The position numbers were made by a program, and so were the translations under genes. Source: DATCTV01 sp964400685 (lineage in GTDB: Bacteria; Desulfobacterota; Desulfomonilia; UBA1062). From it: a stretch of DNA of 64,000 bases. Every line of letters starts with the position of its first letter. The first letter of the stretch is position 1. Shown piece by piece: positions 1-10,319 of the stretch. The stretch lies in assembly GCA_964400685.1 (NCBI GenBank), contig CAYNVT010000003.1:11517-75516 (forward strand), given 5' to 3'. The notes beneath the pieces were generated by a model. The model was not told where the DNA came from. It saw nothing but the letters and a program-made list of their open reading frames with translations, and did not search any database.

Positions 1-1067
1 ATGTCATTCCCATGTGGGTGGCCGACATGGACTTTAAAGCGCCCGGACCCGTAACCCAAGCGATAATTGACAGAGCCCGCCACGGAGTTTTCGGCTATAC
101 CTGCGAACCGGATGAACTCTCAGATGTTATAATAGACATGCTTGAAAAGGAATACTCCTGGCGGATAAAACCTTCATGGCTTGTCTGGCTGCCGGGCCTT
201 GTGACAGGGCTTAACATCTCTTGCCGCGTCACGCCCGGAAAAGCAGTGATGACGTCCATCCCTGTTTACCCGCCGTTTTTAAGCGCCCCCGTCAATGCAG
301 GCAAAATGCTAGTAACAACGGAGCACGTCATTAATAATGGCAACTATACGTTTAACTTCGATGCTATCGATAAGGCCGCATCAGAAGGCACAGACATGTT
401 CATACTCTGCAACCCGCAAAATCCCCTCGGACGGGTTTTCAGTTTTGAAGAACTGAATACTCTTGCCGGAATCTGTTTAAGGCGCGGCATGGTGATCTGC
501 TCGGACGAAATACACTGCGGTCTTGTCCTTGATAAAGACAAAAGACATGTCCCGATAGCTTCCCTCTCGGAAGAAATCGCCTCAAGATCGATTACACTGA
601 TGGCGCCCAGCAAGACATTCAACATACCCGGGCTTGGCTTCTCATTTGCCGTCATTCCTGATGAAAAAATCAGGAAAAGCTTCAGGAAGGCCATGGATGG
701 TATTGTTCCCCATGTGAATATCTTCGGGTATGAGGCAGGCATGGCGGCCTATCAAAAATGCAGCGGCTGGCATCATGACCTTATCGTCTATCTCAGAGGA
801 AACAGGGATCTCGTCGAAAAGGCTGTTTCGAAAATAAAAGGGCTCAGTATGAAGCATGTCGAAGCTACATACCTTGCCTGGATCGACTGCCGGGAACTGT
901 GGCACGAAAACCCGGCGGCCTTTTTTGAGGAGCACGGGGTCGGGCTGTCTGACGGAGAATTTTTCGGCGTCAAAGGTTTTGTCAGGCTCAATTTCGGCTG
1001 CCCCAGGTCTGTTCTCGAAGATGCTCTTGGCAGAATTGAACAGGCTGTTTCGGCCCTTAAAATATAG
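1..1067 (+). CDS. MalY/PatB-type PLP C-S lyase or aminotransferase (5' truncated)
   Basis: A fold-type I PLP enzyme of the MalY/PatB group, whose members cleave cystathionine (beta C-S lyase) or act as aminotransferases in the cytoplasm. The reading frame is open to the left edge, and the visible protein begins with the PMWVADMDF signature that lies near residue 30 in MalY proteins, so roughly the first 30 codons are missing. Counting from the Met of MWVADMDF: N134 in CNPQNPLG, D165 in SDEIHCG (PLP pyridine contact) and the Schiff-base lysine K201 in APSKTFNIPGLG. It ends 11 bp before the convergent permease gene. The substrate cannot be told from sequence; C-S lyase is the better guess. Confidence 0.88.
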   Translation, partial: VIPMWVADMDFKAPGPVTQAIIDRARHGVFGYTCEPDELSDVIIDMLEKEYSWRIKPSWLVWLPGLVTGLNISCRVTPGKAVMTSIPVYPPFLSAPVNAGKMLVTTEHVINNGNYTFNFDAIDKAASEGTDMFILCNPQNPLGRVFSFEELNTLAGICLRRGMVICSDEIHCGLVLDKDKRHVPIASLSEEIASRSITLMAPSKTFNIPGLGFSFAVIPDEKIRKSFRKAMDGIVPHVNIFGYEAGMAAYQKCSGWHHDLIVYLRGNRDLVEKAVSKIKGLSMKHVEATYLAWIDCRELWHENPAAFFEEHGVGLSDGEFFGVKGFVRLNFGCPRSVLEDALGRIEQAVSALKI

Positions 1068-1078
1068 GGAATCCCTCT

Positions 1079-2404
1079 TCAGGTCTCACGGCCTTTCTTT
1101 TCCCTGAACAGCTGATTGAGAATTACTGCCAGCACTGTGGCCAGAGTCAGAGGAGAGCTGAAGAGTGGCCTTAATATGACCGGAACCGAAGCATACATAC
1201 CCGGTATTATATCAAGGCTTACCCCGAATATGATCGGCACCGCTATTACAAAGGTTCTGCTTATAGTCACTCCCGAGCCGACAATTATCTGAAGGCTTGA
1301 GAGTATCATGAAACAGGTTACATAAATCAGGATTGCACCCATCAGCGGCTTGGGCATCATTGAAAGAAGTACTCCAACCTTGGGTGAGAATCCCAGCAGG
1401 ATAAAAAGCGCGCCGGCCATGAACCCTATATATCTGCTGGTTGCAGCCGAGGCCTTGCTGAATGCGACATTGCTGGCGGAGGTGTCCGATGCCATTCCTC
1501 CGAGCAGCCCCGAAATTGTGACACATGCCGCATCGGCCATAAGACCTGAACTGACCCTGTTCATATCGGGCTCTTTCCAGTCGTCGTCATTGACCTTTTC
1601 ACACATGATAATGTTTCCGAATGATTTGAGCGCGCCTGTTATCGAAACGATTATAAAGGCCGGCAGAAGAGAAAGATCAAAACTTATCCGGGTGATGCCT
1701 GAGAATGACGGCAGCGCAAGCCACGGCACAGCATTGAATGTTCTTATTTCATTCTCGGTGATGACGCCTGTCAGAAATGAAATCAGATAGCCCCATATAA
1801 GGCCGATCAGTACATTATACAGTTTTATCCTGCCTTTTCCCCATACATTGATGCAGATAAGTATCAGCAGCGTTGAGGATGATATTATAAGGCTTGTCAT
1901 GTTTATCGGTTCCCCGCCGTAGGAAATTCCGAGAAACTTCGATGCGCCAAGAGGTATAAGACTTTCGGCAACCATGAAAACGACAAGGCCGGTGATCTCC
2001 GTAGGGAAAAGGAATTTCATGCGGTGAATAAACCTTGCAAAAACCGCTTCCGTCAATCCTGCGGCAATTACCATTCCTCTCATGAGCGGTATGCCGCCCA
2101 GCCATGCAGCCTGAATCGATGCTGCAAAAAAATTCGGACCCGGCAGGTTCGGGCATAGATATCCGGAACCAAGACCTTTAATTCTTGAGCATTGAAGCAA
2201 GGTGCCGATGCCGCAGGCGATCATTGTAAGCGCAACGACGTTTGAAGTTTCCCCGAGACTGCCGCCCAGTTCCGTTATGAGAACCACCGGCAGAACCAGG
2301 CAGCTGGACATGAGGAATATATGCTGAAGTCCAAGCAGGAAAAGGATTGCCACCGGCGGCTTATCATCGGTCCAGTAGATTATTCCTTCGGGTCTTTTTG
2401 CCAT
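1079..2404 (-). CDS. NCS2 family nucleobase:cation symporter (xanthine/uracil permease type)
   Basis: A 441-residue polytopic inner-membrane protein of the nucleobase-ascorbate transporter (NCS2) family, importing purines or pyrimidines with protons or sodium. It is hydrophobic throughout, with the family's early LQH motif (LLGLQHIFLM) in the first membrane segment. A divergent NAT-signature region, SASNVAFSKASAATSR, stands where xanthine and uracil carriers have QN-x-G-x4-T. This divergence makes the substrate uncertain. It lies 10 bp downstream of a Cache-domain lipoprotein on the same strand, so the two are probably one operon. Start ATG at 2404 follows a GAGG-like site. Confidence 0.85.
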   Translation of the reverse strand: MAKRPEGIIYWTDDKPPVAILFLLGLQHIFLMSSCLVLPVVLITELGGSLGETSNVVALTMIACGIGTLLQCSRIKGLGSGYLCPNLPGPNFFAASIQAAWLGGIPLMRGMVIAAGLTEAVFARFIHRMKFLFPTEITGLVVFMVAESLIPLGASKFLGISYGGEPINMTSLIISSSTLLILICINVWGKGRIKLYNVLIGLIWGYLISFLTGVITENEIRTFNAVPWLALPSFSGITRISFDLSLLPAFIIVSITGALKSFGNIIMCEKVNDDDWKEPDMNRVSSGLMADAACVTISGLLGGMASDTSASNVAFSKASAATSRYIGFMAGALFILLGFSPKVGVLLSMMPKPLMGAILIYVTCFMILSSLQIIVGSGVTISRTFVIAVPIIFGVSLDIIPGMYASVPVILRPLFSSPLTLATVLAVILNQLFREKKGRET

Positions 2405-2414
2405 CAGAACAGCC

Positions 2415-3389
2415 TCACAGTCTCATCCATACTGGCGTTGCAAGATAGAAATCAGAACAGACATAAAGAGTGCTGCCGCCGGTAATGACTTTCCTGCTGA
2501 AAAGGAGTTTTCTGGAAGGCAGCATTTCGCCTGGTTTCGGCCACAGATACTGAACCCATACCTCATCCGATGACTTGAGTTTGTCTATCACCTCGAGTAT
2601 TACCGCTTTTCCCACTGCGTCCTTGAAGGTCGTCAGGTTTCTGCTTGTCATTCCGGGAAACGCAGGATCAAGCAGTGTTTTTCCTGATGAATCGACAACG
2701 GTTATGTATGTGTTAAAAAAACAGAATGGTGATGCAGGGTCGCTGAACTCACGGAATGCTTCATTGATGCCTTTAGTTTGTATAAGATCAGCTGCCCTGT
2801 CCACATTGTCCTTGATGAAGGTCTTTTCCATTTTCTGGTTATCAAGTCCGCACCCGAGAAGATAGAGCCTGTTATCCTTATCGATGACTTTTCTTATGTA
2901 TGATGCCTTCCACATGGGGTCGAACTGCGAGCGGTCAAGCCAGTGGTAAAAAACCCATCCATGTGCATCTTTTTCAGGAAGCCTTCCGACATCGGTTATC
3001 ATTTTTATTACAGGTTTGCCGACAATATCAGTCATCCCGGAGAGATTTTTACCAACGAGTTCAGGGGTTACAGGATGGAAGATACAGACCCCGTTTATAT
3101 CATAGGCGAACAGGTACCAGTTATCATTGAACCATTTTGAATTTTTCTTACCGAATTCAGCAAATGCCGCTGAGCCCTCTTTTTCCAGAACCGAGGCGGC
3201 CGCTTCGACGAAGCCGATAAGCTGTTTTGTATCTTCATACATATACCCGGTGGTTTTGCCTACAATTGAATCCTTTTCAGAACTGCAGGAACACATTATA
3301 AATGAGGTAATTGCAAAGACCGAAAGTGCCAATAAGCTCTTCAGTCTTTTTGAAGTTGAACCGGAGTATATGATCTTCTGGTAGTTCAT
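2415..3389 (-). CDS. Two-Cache-domain lipoprotein
   Basis: A 324-residue exported protein. The N-terminus has a basic stretch, a hydrophobic segment (LLALSVFAITSFIM) and cysteines (CSCSS) suitable as a lipidation site. The rest looks like two single-Cache ligand-sensing domains in tandem: about residues 50-175 (WYLFAYDINGVCIFHP, VGKNLSG, GWVFYHW) and about 190-320 (TYITVVDSSGKTLLDPAFPG, WVQYLWPKPG). Cache domains bind small extracytoplasmic ligands, and here no histidine kinase or chemoreceptor domain follows. The location just ahead of the permease suggests a ligand-binding accessory to transport, which is inference. No good Shine-Dalgarno site is seen ahead of ATG 3389, so the start is less certain. 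Confidence 0.75.
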   Translation of the reverse strand: MNYQKIIYSGSTSKRLKSLLALSVFAITSFIMCSCSSEKDSIVGKTTGYMYEDTKQLIGFVEAAASVLEKEGSAAFAEFGKKNSKWFNDNWYLFAYDINGVCIFHPVTPELVGKNLSGMTDIVGKPVIKMITDVGRLPEKDAHGWVFYHWLDRSQFDPMWKASYIRKVIDKDNRLYLLGCGLDNQKMEKTFIKDNVDRAADLIQTKGINEAFREFSDPASPFCFFNTYITVVDSSGKTLLDPAFPGMTSRNLTTFKDAVGKAVILEVIDKLKSSDEVWVQYLWPKPGEMLPSRKLLFSRKVITGGSTLYVCSDFYLATPVWMRL

Positions 3390-3504
3390 TAGTTTTATTA
3401 TCGGAAATTCAGTTGGGGGAATTAATACAAAAAATGATTCAGCTCGTTATAAACGCCCACATCTCTTCTTGACTGGCAAAGAGTTTTGACTGAAGAGTGA
3501 ACAA
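3390..3504. promoter_or_regulatory. Divergent intergenic region, likely promoters
   Basis: This 115-bp AT-rich gap separates the lipoprotein/permease pair from the carbonic anhydrase/aminopeptidase pair. On the plus strand TTGACT occurs twice within 20 bases (about 3470 and 3485), but no convincing -10 box sits at the right distance. Promoters are inferred from the divergent layout only. Confidence 0.3.
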
Positions 3505-4026
3505 ATGATTATCGAGATTAACGGGAAAAAACCCAGAATTGCCATAGGGGTTTTCGTGGCTCCGAATGCGGTTGTCATTGGAGACGTGGAAATCGGTGAG
3601 GGCTCAAGCATCTGGTACGGTGCAGTAATCAGGGGCGACCTTAATGCAATAAGGATAGGCAGATTTTCCAACATACAGGACAACTGTACGGTACATGTCG
3701 ACGGCCACAATGCAGCCGTTATAGGAGACTATGTCACTGTCGGCCACAACGCTGTCCTTCACGGCTGCCGTATATGTGAAGGTTCGGTGATCGGCCTGGG
3801 TTCGGTGCTTTTAAACGGCTCGATCATAGGAAAGGGCTCGATCGTGGCGGCGGGCACAGTCGTCAGGGAGAGGCAGGAGATAGGAGAGAACCAGCTTGTC
3901 GCAGGTTCACCCGCAGTGTTCAAGAGGGAGCTTGATGCAGACAGTGCGATAGCAAACAGAAATCCGGCTGAAATTTATTTTGAACTGGCAAAGAAGCATT
4001 TAACAGCCAATAGGAGGGAATCATGA
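3505..4026 (+). CDS. Gamma-class carbonic anhydrase family protein (left-handed beta helix)
   Basis: A 173-residue protein of the YrdA/PaaY/gamma carbonic anhydrase family, a trimeric left-handed beta helix built from hexapeptide repeats (for example VVIGDVEIGEGSSIWYGAVI). The three zinc-ligand histidines have candidates in CTVHVDGHNA and TVGHNAVLHGC. Family members hydrate CO2 or act as acyl/CoA-linked hydrolases, and many genomic copies have no proven activity. It overlaps the next gene by four bases (ATGA), so translation is coupled with the M29 aminopeptidase. ATG 3505 follows a weak GAAGAG site. Confidence 0.9.
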   Translation: MIIEINGKKPRIAIGVFVAPNAVVIGDVEIGEGSSIWYGAVIRGDLNAIRIGRFSNIQDNCTVHVDGHNAAVIGDYVTVGHNAVLHGCRICEGSVIGLGSVLLNGSIIGKGSIVAAGTVVRERQEIGENQLVAGSPAVFKRELDADSAIANRNPAEIYFELAKKHLTANRRES

Positions 4027-5216
4027 AAATAAGGCTCGAAAAGTATACGGATGTTCTCATCTGGGGGCTTACAACGGCGCGAACTCAAACCTTTAAGAAA
4101 GGCGACATCATCCTGCTCAGGTATGAGCTGCCCGCCATAAGTCTTGCTGAATCCGTATACGCAAGGCTTATAAAAATGGGTTTTAATGTCATCCCGAGGG
4201 CTGGCATCACCCCGCCCATGGAGAAGGGATTTTACGCCCTTTCAAATGAAGAGCAGCTCACATTCAGAGTACCGGGGAATGAGGAACTTTATAAGAGCCT
4301 CAACGGGAGCATCTATATTATCGCACCATCATCGCTTACCCACCTTGCCGGGATCGATCCGAAACGCATAGGCATGGTGGCGGTCGCCCAGAAATACCTG
4401 CGCGATATACTGGATAAGCGCGAAGAAATGGGCCTCTTCGGGTGGACTCTGTGCATGTATCCCACGGAAGAACTCGCAAAACATGCGGGCCTCTCATTGG
4501 AAGATTACACGAAACAGATTATAAAAGCCGCTTTCCTTAACAACAGAGACCCGGTCGGGAAATGGATAGATGTTTATACTGAAGTGAGCTCGATCAAAAA
4601 AGGGCTGAATTCCATGGATGTAAGTGAATATCATGTGGAAAGCGCTAACACCGACCTTATCATAACGCCCGGAGAAATGAGGAAATGGATAGGAATTTCA
4701 GGGCACAACATACCGAGCTTCGAGATATTCCTGTCTCCCGACTGGCGCGGGACAAGGGGAGTTTATTACGCAGACCAGCCATCATACAGGAACGGCAACC
4801 TGGTAAAAGGACTGAAGCTTGAATTCAAGGACGGCCGCGCAGTCAAGATTGAAGCTGATGAGGGTTCGAAATTTGCCCGCAAGCAGCTTGCCATGGATGA
4901 GGGGGCTTCTCAGGTGGGCGAATTTTCGCTCACAGACAAACGCTTTTCCAAGATAGACAAGTTTATGGCCAACACCCTTTTCGACGAGAATTTCGGAGGC
5001 AAAAACGGCAACTGCCATATCGCTCTCGGCGCATCGTATTCGGATACATATTCCGGGGACCCGGCAGAGCTGACGAAAGAGAAGAAAGAAGCGCTGGGCT
5101 TTAACGATTCGGCGCTGCACTGGGACCTTGTGAATACCGAAAAAAAGAGGGTCATGGCAAAGCTTAAATCCGGAAAAAGTATAACGATATATGAGAATGG
5201 AGTATTTATCATATAA
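4023..5216 (+). CDS. M29 family metalloaminopeptidase
   Basis: A 397-residue cytoplasmic metallopeptidase of family M29 (thermophilic aminopeptidase T/AmpS group), which removes N-terminal residues using two metal ions. The C-terminal metal-binding half is clear: the acidic stretch before QVGEFSL gives glutamate ligands, FGGKNGNCHIALG supplies a histidine, and ALHWDLV supplies the His-x-Asp pair. The N-terminal half is the usual substrate domain. Length matches the family (about 370-415). The start codon overlaps the stop of the carbonic anhydrase gene. No signal peptide. Confidence 0.9.
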   Translation: MKIRLEKYTDVLIWGLTTARTQTFKKGDIILLRYELPAISLAESVYARLIKMGFNVIPRAGITPPMEKGFYALSNEEQLTFRVPGNEELYKSLNGSIYIIAPSSLTHLAGIDPKRIGMVAVAQKYLRDILDKREEMGLFGWTLCMYPTEELAKHAGLSLEDYTKQIIKAAFLNNRDPVGKWIDVYTEVSSIKKGLNSMDVSEYHVESANTDLIITPGEMRKWIGISGHNIPSFEIFLSPDWRGTRGVYYADQPSYRNGNLVKGLKLEFKDGRAVKIEADEGSKFARKQLAMDEGASQVGEFSLTDKRFSKIDKFMANTLFDENFGGKNGNCHIALGASYSDTYSGDPAELTKEKKEALGFNDSALHWDLVNTEKKRVMAKLKSGKSITIYENGVFII

Positions 5217-5225
5217 TTCTGGGCT

Positions 5226-5336
5226 GCATTCAAGATGACGCAGCCGACACAATTTCGGAAAGCGAAATTGGACGTTCCGAAGGAACGCCCGCAGGGTGAG
5301 GGCTATTTGCCCGAATCAAAGGCGGGGCTTGAATGC
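5226..5336. repeat. Structured intergenic palindromic element (copy 1)
   Basis: A 111-bp element between the aminopeptidase and ettA. Perfect arms GCATTCAAG (5226-5234) and CTTGAATGC (5328-5336) enclose three hairpins: AATTTCG/CGAAATT (5251-5269), CGTTCC/GGAACG (5273-5287) and GGGC/GCCC (5300-5312). An alternative stem GGCTGC/GCAGCC (5222-5245) would compete with the outer arm. The run AAGGAACG, 7 nt, GGTGAGG (5280-5301) recurs in reverse orientation in the element at 42198-42319, so this is probably a dispersed repeat rather than a cis-regulator private to ettA. Confidence 0.6.
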
Positions 5337-5366
5337 GAAACGGAATAAAACTGGAGGGTCTGATTA

Positions 5367-7052
<1,686 letters not shown>

Positions 7053-7062
7053 GGAATATTTG

Positions 7063-8718
7063 ATGGGAAAGAAATGTCCTAAATGCGGATATATAAGAAA
7101 TGAAGGCGATCCGGGACCCCTGACAGAATGCCCGCGCTGCGGCGTTATTTATGCAAGGGCTGAGGCAAGGCTGGGAAGAGAGCCTGAAGCAGAAAATGAG
7201 GAGAAGGAATACGAAAAACCTTCTCCCTGTGCCATCCCTGATATAGTCAGGGAAATTGCCCTTCTGATCAAGTCACATTACGGACTCATCTGGATAAGAA
7301 CCAATGAGGAAGACCGTGCGGAAAGCCTGCTCACCCATCTGGCAGACTCTTTAAGCTTGAAGCTTTTTACATGGAGTCTGACGCAGGGCCTCAAACGCAC
7401 TGACATGGACGGCCCGGTTTATATGACAACCGAACCGAAGGCCGCCCTGGACCATGTCATCAGTTCGGATTTTCCCGCGATCTACCTATTTCAAGGGATG
7501 GGGCCTTTTATCAGTGAACCAGCAATTGCAGCCAGACTCAATGATGCCGCAAAAAAGTATTCCTCCCTCAATGCCTCGATAATTCTGACCGGGATCGATT
7601 TGAATATTCCAGAGAACCTGAAGCCGTATCTGGCTCAAGTGTCACCTCCGGCGCCCAGAAGAGAGGAATATTCGGAACTCCTCAACAATATCATCCGCGA
7701 CCTCAGGGTTAAAACCGAGATAAAAGTCGAGATAACACAGAATGAACTGAACCAGCTCATAAACAATCTGAAGGGGCTGACGCTTCTTGAGGCGGAAAAG
7801 ATTCTGACCAGGGCCATAATTGAAGACGGCGGTCTTAATGCAAAAGACATCCAGAAGGTGATTGACGCAAAAAGGACGGTCGTGGAAAGAGACGGTCTTC
7901 TTGAATATTTCCCGGCTGAGCACGGCATGTCGGAAATTGCGGACATGGCCACACTGAAGGACTGGCTCAACAAGCGAAGGATGATAATAACCGAACCTGA
8001 AAGGGCTGTTTCTTTCGGGCTCGCTTTCCCAAAGGGGATACTCCTGCTCGGCGTTCCGGGATCGGGGAAGAGCCTGTGTGCCAAGGCCGTTTCAATGGAA
8101 TGGGGCCTGCCTCTATTAAAAATGGACCCGTCCAACCTGTACAACAAATATATAGGCGAGAGCGAGCGCAACTTCAAGCGCGCCATGGAAACAGCGGAAA
8201 AGATGGCGCCGGTAATCCTCTGGATAGACGAGATAGAAAAGGCGTTCGCATCAGGCGGAAGCGAGGACGGAGGTGTTTCCCAGCGTGTTCTCGGCACATT
8301 CCTTTCATGGCTGCAGGACAGGAAGGGCGATGTTTTTGTAGTGGCTACCGCAAACGATGTGGAAAAGCTACCGCCCGAATTCCTCAGAAAAGGGCGTTTC
8401 GACGAGGTATTCTTTGTAGACCTGCCCGATGCCGAGAGCAGGGCCGCCATCTTCTCGATCCATCTCAGAAGACGCGGAAAAGACCCGGCCGGATTCGATA
8501 TCGAAGCCCTTGCGAGAAATTCTGACGGCTTCAGCGGGGCCGAGATAGAACAGGTGGTCGTATCAGGGCTTTATGGCGCATTTTCCTCCAATTGCGAACT
8601 TACAAACGATATGCTCATTGCTGAAACAGGCAGGACAAAACCCTTATCGGTCATCCGGGCGGAGCAGATCGAAGACCTGAGGGAATGGGCGTCGGAAAGG
8701 ACAGTCCGCGCGCATTAG
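7063..8718 (+). CDS. Ycf46-like AAA ATPase with N-terminal zinc ribbon
   Basis: A 551-residue AAA+ ATPase. Walker A GVPGSGKSL is near residue 330, Walker B ILWIDEIEKAF near 385, with an arginine-finger region in LRKGRFDEVFFVDLP. The preceding 200 residues (DIVREIALLIKSHYGLIWIRT, IYLFQGMGPFI, IILTGIDLNIP) match the inactive N-terminal domain of Ycf46-type ATPases of cyanobacteria and many bacteria, whose role is poorly defined. Unusually, the protein begins with a Cys4 zinc ribbon (CPKCGYI to CPRCGVIY). ATG 7063 is preferred over TTG 7060 because GAGG at 7051-7054 is then 8 nt away. It follows ettA closely and probably shares its transcript. Confidence 0.85.
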   Translation: MGKKCPKCGYIRNEGDPGPLTECPRCGVIYARAEARLGREPEAENEEKEYEKPSPCAIPDIVREIALLIKSHYGLIWIRTNEEDRAESLLTHLADSLSLKLFTWSLTQGLKRTDMDGPVYMTTEPKAALDHVISSDFPAIYLFQGMGPFISEPAIAARLNDAAKKYSSLNASIILTGIDLNIPENLKPYLAQVSPPAPRREEYSELLNNIIRDLRVKTEIKVEITQNELNQLINNLKGLTLLEAEKILTRAIIEDGGLNAKDIQKVIDAKRTVVERDGLLEYFPAEHGMSEIADMATLKDWLNKRRMIITEPERAVSFGLAFPKGILLLGVPGSGKSLCAKAVSMEWGLPLLKMDPSNLYNKYIGESERNFKRAMETAEKMAPVILWIDEIEKAFASGGSEDGGVSQRVLGTFLSWLQDRKGDVFVVATANDVEKLPPEFLRKGRFDEVFFVDLPDAESRAAIFSIHLRRRGKDPAGFDIEALARNSDGFSGAEIEQVVVSGLYGAFSSNCELTNDMLIAETGRTKPLSVIRAEQIEDLREWASERTVRAH

Positions 8719-8734
8719 TCTTGCTGAGGGCGGC

Positions 8735-9457
8735 ATGAATACCGGGAAAGATTGCATGAACGCTGATGATATAATCGCCAGGCTCAGGGCTCTGGCCAAC
8801 CCTGCCAACGCCACTGGCATGGCGCGCTACGGGATAAATCCCGAGGGTGTTCTTCTTGGCGTATCAATGCCCATACTCAGGGCCATGGCAAAAGAGATCG
8901 GAAAAGACCACAAATGTGCCCTCGCTTTATGGGACTGCGGAATTCACGAGGCAAGAATACTCGCATCACTTGTTGATAACCACAGGGAAGTGCTACCGGA
9001 ACAGATGGAAGAATGGGTCTCTGGTTTTGATTCGTGGGACGTGTGCGATCAGGTCTGTTCAAACCTTTTCCAGAAAACACCCTATGCAATTCAAAAGGCC
9101 CTTACCTGGAGCAAAAGGGAAGAGGTCTTTGTCAAACGCGCAGGCTTTGTCCTTATGGCAAGGATCGCCATTGCCGACAAAAAGGCTCCGGATGAATTGT
9201 TCGAACAGTTTTATCCTTTGATTAAGAGCGAATCAGGTGATGACAGGCCCATGGTCAGAAAGGCGGTAAACTGGGCCATCCGGCAGATAGGGAAACGCAA
9301 CCTGAACCTCAACGGGAAAGCCGTTGAGCTTTCCCGCGAGATACGCCTCTCTGGCACAAAGGCAGGCAGATGGATAGCTGCCGATGCCTTGCGGGAGCTT
9401 ACAGGCCCGGCTGTTCAGGAGAGACTTATCAGTAGAGCTGTAAATCGAAAGTCATAA
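8735..9457 (+). CDS. AlkD-like DNA alkylation repair protein
   Basis: A 240-residue all-helical HEAT-repeat protein of the AlkD/AlkC family, DNA glycosylases that remove N3- and N7-alkylpurines without flipping the base. Typical elements are MARYGI near the N-terminus, the FDSWDVCDQVCSNLF segment with the conserved W-D pair, and MVRKAVNWAIRQIGKRN. ATG 8735 has GAGGG 5 nt upstream, while ATG 8756 is an alternative that matches the usual family N-terminus better. It follows the AAA gene by 16 bp. A perfect 10-bp inverted repeat lies just past the stop. Confidence 0.88.
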   Translation: MNTGKDCMNADDIIARLRALANPANATGMARYGINPEGVLLGVSMPILRAMAKEIGKDHKCALALWDCGIHEARILASLVDNHREVLPEQMEEWVSGFDSWDVCDQVCSNLFQKTPYAIQKALTWSKREEVFVKRAGFVLMARIAIADKKAPDELFEQFYPLIKSESGDDRPMVRKAVNWAIRQIGKRNLNLNGKAVELSREIRLSGTKAGRWIAADALRELTGPAVQERLISRAVNRKS

Positions 9458-9463
9458 TAACCA

Positions 9464-9496
9464 TAGCCTGTTCACAAAATAGATGCGAACAGGCTA
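9464..9496. terminator. Convergent hairpin between alkD-like and aquaporin genes
   Basis: TAGCCTGTTC (9464-9473) and GAACAGGCTA (9487-9496) form a perfect 10-bp stem with a 13-base loop, placed between two convergent genes. There is no T-tract, so it may be a transcript-end structure rather than a strong intrinsic terminator. Confidence 0.55.
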
Positions 9497-9516
9497 ATAT
9501 GGTAGTAGATATTGGT

Positions 9517-10203
9517 TTATTCCTTCTCAGGTGAAATTATTTTATAAACAAAACCCGCCAAAGCTGCTCCAACAATTGGCGCTACCCAGAACAACCACAA
9601 TTGGCTCAATGCCCAGCCGCCGATAAATATTGCCTGACTTGTACTTCTTGCAGGGTTTACCGATGTGTTCGTTACAGGAATGCTTATCAGGTGAATAAGG
9701 GTTAAACCCAGGCCGATTGCTATTCCGGCAAAACCTTTAGGCGCTTTTGAATGTGTGGCGCCTAAAATAATAATTAAAAACATGAAGGTCATTACAACTT
9801 CACTTGTTAATCCGGAAAGCATGCTGTATCCGCCGGGTGAGTGTTCCCCGTACCCATTGGCTGCAAAGTTTCCAATTTCAAATCCAGCCTTCCCGCTTGC
9901 AATAAGAAACAGAATGCCTGCTCCGGCTATTCCCCCTAGGACCTGTGCAATGATGTATGGAAGCAGCTCTTTCTTATCAAAACGGCCACCGGCCCAGAGG
10001 CCGATTGATACTGCAGGATTCAAGTGGCAACCGGAAATGTGACCGATTGCATAAACCATTGTCAGCACTGTTAAACCGAATGCAATTGCAACACCTGCAA
10101 ATCCGATTCCCAGTTCCGGATATGCTGCTGCTAAAACGGCGCTTCCGCATCCTCCCAATACCAGCCATAAAGTTCCGATAAATTCCGCAGCTAGTTTATT
10201 CAT
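9517..10203 (-). CDS. aqpZ: Aquaporin Z-type water channel
   Basis: A 228-residue inner-membrane channel of the MIP family, moving water across the membrane. Six hydrophobic segments and two half-helices carry the canonical NPA boxes: HLNPAVSIG (NPA 62-64) and SVNPARSTSQ (NPA 183-185). The arginine directly after the second NPA is the selectivity-filter residue, and the narrow-filter context favours aquaporin over glycerol facilitator. Length fits AqpZ (about 230). ATG 10203 has AAGGAGAG upstream. It stands alone on the minus strand. Confidence 0.93.
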   Translation of the reverse strand: MNKLAAEFIGTLWLVLGGCGSAVLAAAYPELGIGFAGVAIAFGLTVLTMVYAIGHISGCHLNPAVSIGLWAGGRFDKKELLPYIIAQVLGGIAGAGILFLIASGKAGFEIGNFAANGYGEHSPGGYSMLSGLTSEVVMTFMFLIIILGATHSKAPKGFAGIAIGLGLTLIHLISIPVTNTSVNPARSTSQAIFIGGWALSQLWLFWVAPIVGAALAGFVYKIISPEKE

Positions 10204-10319
10204 AAGCTCTCCTTTTTATCAGGCCAAATATCAGCCTGTGGCTTGCTTGAATATCTGTCCACTTTTAAGCTGTTTCACCGGAAAAATTTTTGTATGACCA
10301 GAATGTAAGATTATAAATC

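Noticed and set aside
5226..5336. Riboswitch or attenuator controlling ettA
   Set aside because: The fold does not match a class I know, and its core recurs at 42.2 kb by an unrelated gene, so a dispersed repeat is a better explanation.
7635..8450. Long antisense frame (271 codons) within the AAA ATPase gene
   Set aside because: Serine-rich, without family similarity, and wholly inside a well-supported gene; a shadow frame.
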